Source: Lunularia cruciata
Lineage: Eukaryota > Streptophyta > Marchantiopsida > Lunulariales > Lunulariaceae
Length of the DNA: 64,000 bases
Assembly: GCA_948567375.1 (NCBI GenBank)
Contig: OX419755.1
Span: 27,595,001 to 27,659,000, forward strand
Direction: 5' to 3'
The notes below the pieces were generated by a model, which searched no databases, was not told where the DNA came from, and saw only the letters and a list, made by a program, of their open reading frames with translations. This document shows, piece by piece, positions 34,385 through 44,225 of the stretch; position 1 is the first letter of the stretch; each line of letters starts with the position of its first letter. The translations under genes were made by a program, and so were the position numbers.

Positions 34385-35240
34385 AAATTCTTAGTAATAC
34401 ATAGGTCTCCAAAGGATAAGAGAGGATATCAACTTCTCCTTGAGCTTTAAAAAAGCCCTCTCTTGCTCACCTTCCAACCCACACAAGCTCAATTTTGTCA
34501 AGACCTTTGCAATTCCATAAAAATTTAGGAGATATCAAAGATAAAAGTTAAATGATCCAAGTAATGCATGCAATAACCTCCACTTTTGTTTGTTGAATAC
34601 CAAGTTTGCCAATGTAGATAGTATGCTCTTCAAAGAATCTAGATTTCATAAGATGTAATTTTGAGTCCATGAGATCTCAATCTCTCAAACACCTCCAATA
34701 AATATCTCTCATGCTCCTCCATTTTTTGCATTGTGTACCAAAATATCATCAATATAATATTAAGAAAATTCCAATCATGTTAGGATCCTTATCCATGACT
34801 TGATAGAACTCAATAAGAGTACATTTTAATCCAAATAATAAGAACTACCACTCATATAATATTTTCTTACTCTGAAAATTAATTACCTATAATGTTATCT
34901 TGGCCTTGTCCTTATCTTCCTCATTGATTGACAACTAACAATAACTAACTTAAGTAAGCTCTAAAGTACTAAAGTCCATTATATGTCAAATTGCATCAAA
35001 GATCTCTTTACTCACATTACATTGATCAAGTGTAGTTGGTTTGTTGATAGTATGGTAGCCTACACACATTTGTTTATCAATGTAGTTGTTATACATCTCC
35101 TTCTTAGTAGGCACCGCTATTGTAGTTACTCTGCATATCCTTTTAGGTTGCATTACTATGGCAAGAAGATACTCTCTATGGGAGATCTACATCAAATTAC
35201 CTCAAATAGGTCTTGATTCATGCTCAAAATCAAGATTTGC
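34385..35240 (-). pseudogene. Ty3/gypsy RT fragment, minus strand
   Basis: Read on the minus strand: VTTIAVPTKKEMYNNYIDKQ then MCVGYHTINKPT (about 35030-35150), which is the MCVDYRxLNKxT block of Ty3 RT. INEEDKDKAKITL (about 34905) stands at the ExDxxKTAF position. YIDDILVHN (about 34740-34765) is the catalytic YxDD with both aspartates kept. HERYLLEVFERLRSHGLKIT (about 34650-34715, in mixed frames) and EQERAFLKLKEKLISS (about 34425-34475) are the RT end and connection. It is not close to the 7.7-kb element at sequence level. No protease, integrase or LTR found around it. Confidence 0.85.
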
Positions 35241-35760
35241 TACATATCATTCTACATATAAGAATATCTATAATGCACATATGTTTCAAAATTTTCAAGT
35301 TTTGTTATTTTTGGTGTTCTTTTTATAGAGATGAGAGGTATTCTTTCCTATTCAGAAGAATTTGTGTTGGGGAATTCTTTGCATCTATCATCTTACATGA
35401 CAAGTGTAGAAAGAAGGAGGATACAAAGAGTAGGACAAGTATGATCAAGAGACACAAAAGAAGGTATGACGACTCTTTGCCAAAGAGTTTTTGAACCAAA
35501 GACCATACTACAAGTTCAAACTCTCCCATCATGTGTGAGTAAAGAACCACCGCCAAGATTAATTGATAGTTGCCACGGAGTTCTCATGTTTGGATAGGAA
35601 CTTTGTACCTACTAGGGACTGCTATCCAAATTTCTCTGACTATAAAATCAAGAGAGGGGAAAAGTAATCCTCTCTTGTGCAAGAACTTTCTTGCAAGCTA
35701 ATCAGTCTTTGGTGAGGAACATTCTTGAGAGTATAACACAAAGAGAGAGTACTCTTACCA
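35241..35760. other. Spacer before family X copy i; possible promoter
   Basis: No gene. ACTATAAAATCAAGAGAGG at about 35639 has a good TATA box about 115 bp upstream of the first family X ATG (35761). The segment GTACCTACTAGGGACTGC before it has no identified role. The arrangement would suit an LTR or gene promoter, but no partner LTR was found. Confidence 0.3.
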
Positions 35761-36723
35761 ATGTTTGAGGCATATAATCTTTGTGTTAATGATTTCTTTG
35801 ACATAGAGTATGGTGAAGAAAGAAAGAGTGATGAGAAAATTTTAGTTTGGAGAGCATTTGACCTTCTTGTTTAGAATGGGATTTTAGCTCCACTTTCATG
35901 ATCCAAGAAATGGGAAGCAAAACTCAAGAGAAGGAAAATTTGAGGAGAAATTTGTGAGAATGGACTGAGAAACATTGGAGGATGGTCCTTGAGGTAGAGT
36001 CAAGACCTATAGACAATCTCACATTAGATACAAAGTTTGGAGATATGGGAGATAAAGTCAACTCTCAAATAATTGAATCATTTGATGAGCCAAGAAACCC
36101 CAAGAATGGTTGACAGGTTTTTAGTTATAAATATTAGCCTAAAGAGCAATTCTCTTTGTTGGTGAAGATTGTTAGACCAAAGAGTAGTACTTACCTCACT
36201 ATCAGTTAAGCAATCTTCTTTGATGGAATACATGAAGGAGCTATGGCAAATTGGGCTTATTTGTTTACCATCACACCCATTTATGATGCAAGAGTTCCAA
36301 GAAGATGGAAGAGCTACTTATTTGGCACCATATTCCATTCATTTCTATATGGGTGTCAATTTTCTAACCAAGGAAGAGAGAAAAAAGTTCACAACCCATT
36401 TCCATGCCAAATATTACTTCTTGCAACATAAAGGATGGGAGATTGTCCAAAGAATTCAAGAGACAGACAAGGAATTTGCCAACATAGGCAAGTTCTTGAA
36501 GGTAAAGGAAGACATGGTTCTTGAGAAGGAGAAGAGCACTCCTTCATCAGGACCCAAGTATCATGCAAAGAGTGTAAGAAGAAATTGGCAGGTGATCAAT
36601 GTTTCTTTAGATGAAGATGAAGCCAAAGACAAGGCAAATGAAGATGAAGCCAAAGACAAGGCAAATGAAGATGAAGCCAAAGACAAGGCAGATGAAGATG
36701 AGGAGGATGAGCTAACATTGTAA
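35761..36723 (+). pseudogene. Family X protein remnant, copy i, N-terminal and acidic part
   Basis: ATG at 35761 opens MFEAYNLCVNDFFDIEYGEE, then KILVWRAFDLLV up to a TAG near 35874 and further stops (TGA 35901, TGA 35940, TAG 35995). From 36169 a 184-codon frame is open: MEYMKELWQIGLICLPSHPF, ATYLAPYSIHFYMGVNFLTK (aligns with DMRPHYIFPFVSQFYTRLNL of copy iv), then EERKKF and a charged part with three EDEAKDKAN units, ending EEDELTL at a TAA (36721). The 36169 start is a TTG-type opening, not an ATG, so it is just an open run inside a longer dead gene. I know no family with this plan. The high copy number suggests a mobile element gene (gag-like or accessory) or an amplified host gene. Confidence 0.5.
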
Positions 36724-37560
36724 GGGTTTGGGATAGATACCAAAGGAGAAGATGAGCAAGAATTAGCAGAGTTTGCTTCCCAAGGTGAGGCCAGTCACCA
36801 ACACAAAGATCAAGAAAATCTTGATAAAATATTGGGCAACCCTTGTACAACCAAGATCACCTTCATAGTTCAAAGTGACTAAAACCAAAAGTAAAGGAGG
36901 ATATAGTTCTTGAGAAGAAGAAGAGCACTCCTTCATCAAGACCCAAGCATCATGCAAAGAGTGTAAGGAGAAATATGCAATGATCATTGTTTCTTCAAAG
37001 GAAGATGAAGCCAAAGACAAAGCATATGGAGATGAGGAGGATGAGCTATCATTGTAAGGGTTTGGGATAGATATCAAAGGAGAAGATGAGCAGGAATTAG
37101 CAGAGTTTGCTTCCCAAACAGAGGCCAGTCACCAACACAAAGATCAAGAAAATCTAAAAAAATATTGGCAACCCTTGTACAACCAAGATCACCTTCATAG
37201 TTCAAGGTGACTAAAACCAAAAGTAAAGGAAGACATAGTTCATGAGAAGAAGAAGAGCACTCCTTCATCAAGACCCAAGCATCATGCAAAGAGTGTAAGG
37301 AGAAATATGCAATTATCAATGTTTCTTCAAAGGAAGATAAAGCCAAAGACAAAGCATATAGAGATGAGGAAGATGAGCTAACACTATAAGGGTTTGGGAT
37401 AGATAACACTATATGAGGAAGATGAGCTAACACTATAAGGGTTTGGGATACCAAAGGAGAAGATGATCAGGAATGAGCAGAGTTTGCTTCCCAAGGTGAG
37501 GCAAGTAAACAACACAACGATCAAGAAGATCTTTTAAAAAAACTAGCACTCCTTGTACAA
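36501..37560 (+). repeat. Three tandem copies of a 0.33-0.39-kb segment in family X
   Basis: The block GTAAAGGAAGACAT..CTTGAGAAG starts near 36500, 36889 and 37221. Each copy contains AGAGCACTCCTTCATCA, GCCAAAGACAA, GTAAGGGTTTGGGATAGAT (the last copy ACTATAAGGGTTTGGGATA) and CCTTGTACAACCAAGATCAC. The first copy is longer because of extra 27-bp units. The third also repeats a short TATGAGGAAGATGAGCTAAC piece at about 37408. Confidence 0.85.
36611..36695 (+). repeat. 27-bp repeat, three units (EDEAKDKAN)
   Basis: GAAGATGAAGCCAAAGACAA plus GGCAAAT recurs three times in frame, with the last unit changed to GGCAGAT. It encodes a Glu/Asp/Lys/Ala-rich linker. Confidence 0.9.
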
Positions 37561-38397
37561 CCAAGATCACCTTTAAAATTGGAAGTGATTGAAACTAAAG
37601 GAGTAGTTGAGGAAGAAGAAGTTGACATCCAAGGTGAGGATGTCCCTATAGGAGTAATTTATGACAAAAAATAGTACCAAAGTCAAGACTAATCATATAT
37701 TTTGATGGTGTTGCTTTCTTGATATATTTGGCTAGATCTTTGCTTAATTACTTGAAAGTGATTCTACTACAATACCAAGAAGATTTACAAAGATTACAGC
37801 AAGAGATAAATGCTCTTTAAATTGATTGCAATGTCAAATAGAAGTGGCTTAAGGCAGAGTTGCAAGATAGGAAAGTGAAAGTTCTTTGGCTCAAATAGGA
37901 AAGAGAAGAGGAGAACATGAAGCATACCACCTTGAAAGTTATATTTGATGAGTACCAAAAGGTAATTGGACTTTTCTTGGAAGCCCTAAAAGAGTAGCTT
38001 CAAAAGGCAAAGGAAACAAAAGTTGCAATTGAGGCAAAGATGATGAATGATGTTGCAAACAAAGTGCAAGGAGCTTACAACCATTTGAAGGAGTAGATAG
38101 CTAAGATCACCAAAGAGCTAGAGGATCTTTGGGACCAACTTGTAGCAATTAACGAAAAAGTAGTAGAAGGAAGAATGACAAAGACAAAACCATACAAACT
38201 CAAGCTCTAAGTTCAAATATTAGATGGAAAGACATGCAAAGACACAAAGATGGATAGAATAGCTATTAAGGTTAAAGAACATGGAAGAAGGAATTTCATA
38301 GAGTCTTGTGACACTTCAATATTAGAAATAGCATACTACAAGGAGAGATGAGAACTTCTCCTTAAGAAAGCTAGAGGTGAAGGAACTCTTTGTAGTA
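37561..38397 (+). pseudogene. Family X copy i, coiled-coil C-terminal part
   Basis: After the tandem segment one frame reads VVEEEEVDIQGEDVPIGVIY (about 37592-37650), GVAFLIYLARSLLNYLKVIL, YQEDLQRLQQEINAL, TTLKVIFDEYQKVIGLFLEA, KAKETKVAIEAKMMNDVANK and ITKELEDLWDQLVAINEKVV. These are long amphipathic heptad-like stretches with single stops. The end, EIAYYKER and LLLKKARGEGTLCSN (about 38325-38397), recurs at 63900-63960 (minus) and, more weakly, at 59520-59565. The pogo element inserted just after this conserved end. Confidence 0.5.
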
Positions 38398-38425
38398 ATG
38401 TACACTCTCTAATACAATGCACTCT
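38398..38425 (+). repeat. Left TIR of pogo-like element
   Basis: ATGTACACTCTCTAATACAA at the outer edge, followed by TGCACTCTC. It pairs with 39904-39931. Confidence 0.85.
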
Positions 38426-38529
38426 CAAAATATAGTGTTCTAATAGAAATTGTATTTTATTAGATAGGGCATTTTAATTTGTGCCGTGTAAAAGGTATAT
38501 GTCATTGACCTCATGTTCTTGAACTTCAA

Positions 38530-39830
38530 ATTCCTCCACTACTTCATTCTGGTTAGCAATCCAACATTCTTTGAATTGAGACCTATAAATAGCATGGCAT
38601 ATAATGTGCCATTCTTCAAAGTTGTCATGAAAGCCAACTCAAAAATTGGTTTTTGAATCACCAATTGGGGAATGTTTTGCCATCTTATCTTGATCCAATT
38701 GTAGATTACTTCTTCTTTTGGAGGTTTTGGGTTGCCTCCTTGGGTAAGCTCAATATTTCCTGACTTCTTCCAAGCCTCAATTAAAGGAGAAAAATTATCC
38801 TTAAATGACTTGTAAATTTTGATATCACCAGCTTGAAAATAAGTAGTCAATACGCCAGGAATAACTATTGAACTGATTTTTCAGTTTGTCATGTAGGACT
38901 TTACATCATTCAAAACATGAGCTCTACAAAAATGCCATACCATTAGCTTTCCTTGAAGATCCCAACAACACATGCGAATATCAGCTCCATCTATGAAATC
39001 AGTAGTCCCTTGTTAACCCATGCTTTGCTTGATAAACCACCCATAGACCATGCTTTTTGTGGATAGGTGAATCATTGCCTTTAACAATCACCAGTGGCAT
39101 CACCTTGCTGCCATCGGCTTTTACAACAAGCACAATGCCTATTCTCATCGATGCAAATCTAGTAGTTTTAACAAAATGTGCCTCACCCTTATTGTGTCAA
39201 TTGTTGTTTTCCAAGGATCTTCAAGATGCACAGCAGTCTCATCTATCAATATCGTATTGGATAAGGTGCATGTTTTCTGAAAATTGCTCATGTATTTCAT
39301 ATATTCTAAAGCACAATTGAGCAGCATTTCATCAGAAAGTGTGGCCAAATTTGTAACTCAATGAAACAAGAACCAACGCTCCATAAACTTTGCCAGCCAA
39401 TTGTCTGAAGCTTTGAGATTCTCCTCACTAATGTTCTCTCATTTGGCAATTTCTTGGGCGATGTGGCGGACCATCTCTGGGGTTACGTACTCTTTCTCAA
39501 CTCTTAGATTCATAATCATATCAGCGATTCTGTCATCAAATTCAGTGAAGATGCCTTTGCTACCACCGCCGCTTAAACATTTCCTTGTCAGGTCACTAGA
39601 TGAAGCGTTATAACACCACCACAATTAGCCCACCAAGTCCGCATTGTGCCTAATGGAAGCTTGAATTTCTTTGCTGCCCAAGTAGGAACACCACCTATCA
39701 CTTTGAGCTTCTTGACTCCATAGTATGCTTCTCTCTTTGACTTCGTCTTCAAGGCCTCATAGAGAAATAAACTCGATGCAAGAAACACTAAATCCCACAA
39801 CTGCGCCAATGCAAAATGTTAGAAAGGGTG
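38530..39830 (-). pseudogene. Pogo-like DDE transposase, degenerate
   Basis: On the minus strand, N-terminal: KREAYYGVKKLKVIGGVPTW with WAAKKFKLPLGTMRTWW (about 39645-39750), a psq-type helix-turn-helix. Then GIFTEFDDRIADMIMNLRVE and MVRHIAQEIAK (39439-39560) and NLKASDNWLAKFMERW (about 39375-39425) form the second DNA-binding segment. DDE core: NTILIDETAVHLEDPWK, first Asp at 39241-39243; VWHFCRAH, where the family has WD and this copy has His (38932-38934); IPGVLTTYFQAGDIKIYKSF, third Asp near 38836. The end FKDNFSPLIEAWKKSG and NPKPPKEEVIYNWIKIRWQN is typical of DDE_1/pogo proteins. The lost second Asp plus stops and frame changes mean it is inactive. Confidence 0.88.
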
Positions 39831-39903
39831 TTCTAATAGGTAGCGCGTTCACCACAATGTCCTATTGAAACAGAGTGTTTTATTTCATAGGGCGTTCTAA
39901 CAG

Positions 39904-39931
39904 AAAGTGTGCTTTAATAGAGCGGGTACAT
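39904..39931 (-). repeat. Right TIR of pogo-like element
   Basis: Reads ATGTACCCGCTCTATTAAAG on the minus strand, pairing with the left TIR at 38398-38425. The adjacent TA (39932-39933) is the target duplication. Confidence 0.85.
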
Positions 39932-39933
39932 TA

Positions 39934-40150
39934 GTTAGTGCCAAAAATCCCTCACTAAAGGAACCCTTTACAGCAACAAGATCTTCTTAGTTGTAGATCT
40001 TTGGAGTACGAAGGGAGTCCAAAAGACAACAAAAGTAATATCTCTTCAGGATTTGTTCTTCAAGAGAAGCACAAATACCTTTCCCAACAACGTGGAAACT
40101 AATTAGTAGTGTACAAATCAAGATAGATAAAGCATAATAAGATTAAATAG
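39934..40150 (+). repeat. Family X copy i, 3' tail beyond the pogo insertion
   Basis: GTTAGTGCC, ATCTTCTTAGTTGTAGATC, TTTGGAGTAC and CAACAAAAGTAATATCTCTT match, in order, the reverse complement of 63810-63918. This shows that the pogo element split a continuous family X unit. The match fades near 40100-40150. Confidence 0.8.
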
Positions 40151-40615
40151 GTTGTACCTTAACATGGCACGCGACTTTACTCGGCACCTAGTTTCACGAA
40201 CAACTAGACTATGCTCTTGTAGTCCTTCTTGTATTGTACTTGCAAAAATCCAGGTTCACGTGGAACATGACCAGTCATCTTTATTTCTCGTGGTAACTAG
40301 AAAACATATTGGAAACTTTTTACAATCAGGGACTTTTGAATTGACTGTCACTTTACTGTTTGAGAGAATGATATTTGATCTATATTCACATAGAAATTTG
40401 TAATTCTAGGGTAAATAGATTGCTGAGAAAGAACATATCATCCATTTCCGGCTTGGAGTGGAATGCACCGTGGAACTTTAAGTTTAGATGGAGTTCAGAT
40501 TCACGCGCACAAAATTTTAGATTTTCAAGTTGAATGAAGAATTTGCTTGAAGTTGTGGCCAGATATTTTTAATTTTTTAATTTGATTTTATTTTTAATTA
40601 TTATTATTTTAAAAA
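40151..40615. other. No gene seen; some CpG kept
   Basis: Contains CACGCGACTTTACTCGGCAC and GATTCACGCGCAC, so CpG is less depleted than in the neighbouring repeats. The 83-codon frame 40152-40403 has no recognisable domain. The end is an AT-rich run (40555-40615) at the 3' end of LINE copy B. Confidence 0.35.
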
Positions 40616-40869
40616 TTAGAAGGCAACTACGGAGAAAAAACAAAGGAGGGGAAGATCCCATCAAGCAATACAAGGGAAGACAAAAAAGGTAACATGGGCT
40701 AAGCCACAATAGAATCTATATGAGAAATCTTCTATCCGAGACATGCAAGTTGTAGGGTCTACACACAACTAGAGCATATGAAGAAATATCACCTAATGTG
40801 ATTGCTCTCCTATGGATTGAACAGCCATTGCCCTCTGTAAAGCAATGGACACATGTTGTCTAAAATATA

Positions 40870-41160
40870 TTACAACATATGAGAGTGAGAGTGGTACCCT
40901 TGACGCCTAACATGATAAGCTCTTGTGCACTCCCTTACAAATGTGTCAAATGCCGTGTACATCGCTCCATATAACTCCAAGGCTAGAGGAACACAGAGGT
41001 AACCTCGCTGCATGCACCTATACTTGGAGACCTTGCAACCTACTCCTGCACTTTCCGCCCATCCAAGGGGATGGGTAATCATTCCCTCCAAAACTGTATC
41101 CCGCATACGGTCCGTAACCACAACATTTGCTATTGTCACTTGATCATCTCGGACCAAGTA
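40870..41160 (-). pseudogene. C-terminal restriction-like endonuclease candidate
   Basis: A 95-codon open run: DDQVTIANVVVTDRMRDTVL, GMITHPLGWAESAGVGCKVS, KYRCMQRGYLCVPLALELYG, then FVRECTRAYHVRR. The pattern of Asp residues in a hydrophobic strand (IANVVVTD), a later K-x-x-K-Y and a P-L-A-x-E-x-Y-G block resembles the restriction-like endonuclease found after the CCHC motif in R2-type retroelements. I cannot prove the fold by eye. Copy A has lost this part by deletion; copy C keeps the sequence at 52610-52900. Confidence 0.55.
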
Positions 41161-41265
41161 AAAGTCTTCCCTGACACATGTTGTCTACAAAGCATACAAA
41201 TGCTCCATCCAAGCCAAGTATCTACTCTCTTGTGCCATAGCAAACACTATGTCCCTAATGGAATC

Positions 41266-41346
41266 ATGGGTAGTTATCTTGTGTCCTCCAAAAGGACACC
41301 GTGTCATGTAGACCGCTGTTGCATCTAGTGTAGAACCACACTCACA
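41266..41346 (-). other. CCHC-like motif after RT
   Basis: CECGSTLDATAVYMTRCPFG with a following HKITTHDSIRD. The two first Cys (CxC), the later Cys and the His are in place. The position usually held by His (before MTRC) is Tyr here, a single C-to-T change. The CxC...H...C...GG...H pattern is typical just before the C-terminal endonuclease of R2-like proteins. Confidence 0.65.
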
Positions 41347-42311
41347 AGTGAGTAATGAAGATGTAGATGGGTGGACCAAACCTAGGCAAAACCTCATTGA
41401 TGTAGAGAAAGTAGTTGGTGCAAGTCAGAATGCCCTAATGCAAGGTCAAGCTAGGATCCAAGAGCCTGCATCCTTGCCAGAGCAAGAGCAAAGACGTGCT
41501 AGTAGCCTGAGGAATGGACGAGTTGACTAAGAGAGAATGTAGTGTATGCTCACATTATCATTCCATCAAGGAAGAATATAAACCTCTAGTCCAATCTGAT
41601 GATAGTGAAGCAAAAGGTGGAAAATCCTCTTGTGCTCATGGGATAGACGTTCTCTTGTCTGCCGCAATAACACCTGGAGAGAAAAGGATCCTCCCTCCAC
41701 CTCTATCACATAAGTCTCCAAAACTTGCCTATCAACAACCACAAAACAAGAGGAAAGTAGGGATACCAAGAGAGCACAACTACCCAAAAACACTATAGGT
41801 GTTGTTTCCTCCATAGATAGCAAACCAACTCCACCACATGAGATTGGCAGAGCCATCTGTCTATGTGCTAGATCCCTTATCACACACTCAAAAGTCCCTG
41901 GTCGAATAATATCACCAAAGACTCCCATAATCCTCCTATCAAATGCTCTCAAACGTGATAAGAAGGATGATGATGGGGGAACTATACAGATGAGGTAGGA
42001 TGGCCAACAAGCAATACTAGAGAAGAGTATACAAAATGCCACCTGCGGATCTCCTAGTCATGGAAGGTCATCTACGTGGAGAACATCCTTTGCAAGTGCA
42101 GCATCTGAGAAGCTTGTGACAAATCCTCCGATCCTATTGGCACTCCAAGAACACAAAGTCCATCTATGGAAATGATACACCCCTTTGGAAGATCAAGGTG
42201 GGGAGGGATACCTAAAGAGGACCATGCCATACACTTTGACACCTTGACTCTTAAGCCTACTAGATGTAGCTCGGTAGTCAAGTAATCAAAGGCTTGCCTA
42301 ATATGATCTAT

Positions 42312-42480
42312 AGGGCCTAAAGTGTATGTATCATCTGCCAAGGAGGGAAATACACAACCTAGCATGGCCAAAGTAGTAGATAGGAGAGCTCTAAAGTGAG
42401 CCATGGAAAATAAGAACCCCCTCCCAAAGGATCTCCTTTATATGTACCAACAGCTGACTCCAAGACGGTGATTCCCTCCT
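42312..42480 (-). other. RT catalytic blocks (KGDPLGG and LADDT)
   Basis: Minus-strand translation at 42420-42440 gives KGDPLGG, equivalent to the QGDPLGP-type block of non-LTR RTs. At 42327-42341 it gives LADDT, equivalent to F/YxDD. In copy A the second block is LIDNT (26241-26255). Confidence 0.88.
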
Positions 42481-43732
42481 ATGAACCACCATGATGGTAG
42501 TAAAGGGATGCAAGAGAGCCATAAAAAGACCGCACAAAAGGAATGAGACTTGCCAAGAATCCACCAGCCTCCCTGAACTCTCTAAAGATGGATGCCCATG
42601 AGATGCTATTAAAAGCATTCTCAACATCCACCTGTAGTACGACCCACTCCGGATGGATATCTAGGAGTGCTCTAATGCCTAGAGATATAGCCTCACATCT
42701 TCCAAGTGTAGCTACTCCAAATTGATGTGAATTGAGGTCCTATCAAAAGTGAGAACAATGCTAAAGGACAATGGTATGACTGACCAAATGCAAAAAGACC
42801 TCTCCAATAGCAATTGGTCTAATGCCCTTGATGTCCTTCTCTATCACGAGAAGTTGACTAGCACGTAACATCCAACTAACAAACATAGGAATGTCTCCTC
42901 TTGCTACTACTATAGCCACCTAAAACAACTCAGTAAAACCACTAGAAGGATAATCTGCCTAGAAGCAATCTTTAAGGTGCTCATAAACCATCCCTGACAA
43001 GCCTCCTCAGGAAAGGCAAGGGGCAGTGCACAATGCTTGTGCAAATAGCAACCTATCAAGACATAAAGGCTGCTTAGGCTGATAATCCAAGACCTCTAGT
43101 GGTAATCCCTCTACTGCTATAGGATGTAGTGAGCGTAGGGAAGAGATAGTCTCATCAGTAGGACTCGCCATAGACAAAGGATGTAGTGCTTGTGCCGCTC
43201 TACTAAACTCTCCCGCTTGACCCAATGTCCTACACCGTCGTAATCAAGTAGACTCTATGATATCCTGTGGTGATGCTTGTCTCCTAAATTGTGTAGCCCT
43301 AATAGACTCCTCCTAAAGGGCCGCCCAATCCCCCGCCCCGGATTGACACAATCTAGCAGCCACCTCTCTATGCCCTACAGGTCCTCCCCTAGCATAACAA
43401 AGACACCATCAAGGGAGTAAGAGGAATAGGAACCATGCTAACTCGTCCAAGGAATCACGTGCCAAACAATCAAGTGGTAGGCAAAAAGCTTGTCTAGTCT
43501 CATCATGGAGTGTGTAGGGTAGCCTATGGAATAGACATGGACATGGAAAACTAGTCTCAAATAACACCAAAATGCAACCCGCCTGAGGAGCTAGCCACTC
43601 CCACGACTTGATCAATATCCCTCGAACAATCAACAAAGGGATAGAAGAAGTGTGCATAATCTCAAGTGTCACTATTGTAGATGTGGTTGCTCATCTCACA
43701 TGGGCATCCCAAGTGGTCCAATCATAGTCCTT

Positions 43733-43795
43733 GTGCATCCTTCCCACATGGATCTTTACCCCTTGCAAGGTAAAGCGTTGGTGACACACCGTGCA
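43733..43795 (-). other. N-terminal C2H2-type zinc finger
   Basis: CTVCHQRFTLQGVKIHVGRM followed by H: C-x2-C-x11-H-x4-H, starting 17 residues after the likely start Met. N-terminal fingers bind target DNA in R2-like elements; use here is inferred. Confidence 0.65.
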
Positions 43796-44225
43796 TGGTG
43801 TATCCTGAGTCGCTCTAGGCGACCCCACATAGGAAGGTGTAGCCATAGCTAGCACAAGAATAATGATAGTAACACATGATACTCCTCTCCATATCTCCCC
43901 ATATGTGCAAAACCACAACCCAGTCACATCCCAACTCACATAAGAAAACAATCTCTTCACATCCAAAAATCTATAAACTCTTATAACTTTCAATTTCCAT
44001 CTCCAAAACTTTCAAAGCAAATTCCCATGGAACTTAATCAAGAAAACCAAGAGATTGGAAATGAAAATTCATGACCCATCACTCTCAATGTGTAATGATC
44101 ACTTTAAACTCTAAAAAAGCTAAAAATCCTCATAACTTTCTACTCCATTCTCCATAGTCTTCAATCTAGGTACCAATGGAACCAAAATTGAAAAACAAAG
44201 AGAATCTACTATTCACTTGAGTGCT

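Larger units (their letters stand above)
38398..39931 (-). mobile_element. Pogo/Tc1-mariner-like DNA transposon with TIRs and TA duplication
   Basis: A 1,534-bp element inserted in family X. Left end ATGTACACTCTCTAATACAA and right end (reverse complement) ATGTACCCGCTCTATTAAAG form imperfect TIRs. TA flanks both ends (38396-38397 and 39932-39933). The uninterrupted family X sequence at 63905-63935 (minus strand) reads CTTTGTAG-TA-GTTTAGTGC, while here the flanks are CTTTGTAG-TA and TA-GTTAGTGCC, so the TA duplication can be read directly. Subterminal GTTCTAATAG-like words recur near both ends (38441, 39829, 39895). It encodes one minus-strand transposase remnant. Confidence 0.93.
40865..43846 (-). 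pseudogene. Non-LTR reverse transcriptase / endonuclease-like polyprotein, degenerate
   Basis: The probable start is the ATG at 43844-43846 (MATPSYVGSPRATQDTPC). Order on the minus strand: C2H2-type finger (43733-43795); a TGA near 43689 that would be CGA; a poorly kept linker; RT blocks VDVENAFNSISWAS (about 42591-42632), FREFREAGGFLASLIPFVRS, EGITVLESAVGTYKGDPLGG (42421-42480), MAHFRALLS, SLADDTYTLGP with both aspartates (42312-42347), LRVKVSKC, and LCVLGVPIGSED. The thumb-like PSYLICIVPPSSSFLSRL and LAHRQMALPISCGGVGLLS follow (41810-42000), then the CCHC-like motif and the C-terminal domain. RT copies the element RNA at the cut target. Several frameshifts and stops disable it, though the DD pair and KGDPLGG are intact. 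Confidence 0.85.
40616..44225 (-). mobile_element. LINE-like non-LTR retroelement, copy B (least deleted)
   Basis: About 3.6 kb on the minus strand. It shows no LTRs and one long decayed ORF (about 43846 down to 40865), a short 3' region with a conserved hairpin, and an AT-rich run at the 3' end (40555-40615). Copies C, D and E contain only the 3' end, the usual result of target-primed reverse transcription with 5' truncation. Both A and B share a 5' non-coding part up to about 44225. The protein plan (N-terminal C2H2 finger, RT, CCHC-like motif, C-terminal endonuclease-like part) is that of R2/CRE-type elements with a restriction-like endonuclease. No APE endonuclease was found before the RT. 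No target duplication was determined. Confidence 0.85.

Noticed and set aside
36561-37454. Minus-strand ORFs of 60-126 codons over the family X linker
   Set aside because: They are reverse readings of the acidic repeats (Ser/Leu/Ala-rich) and are kept open by the repeat periods.
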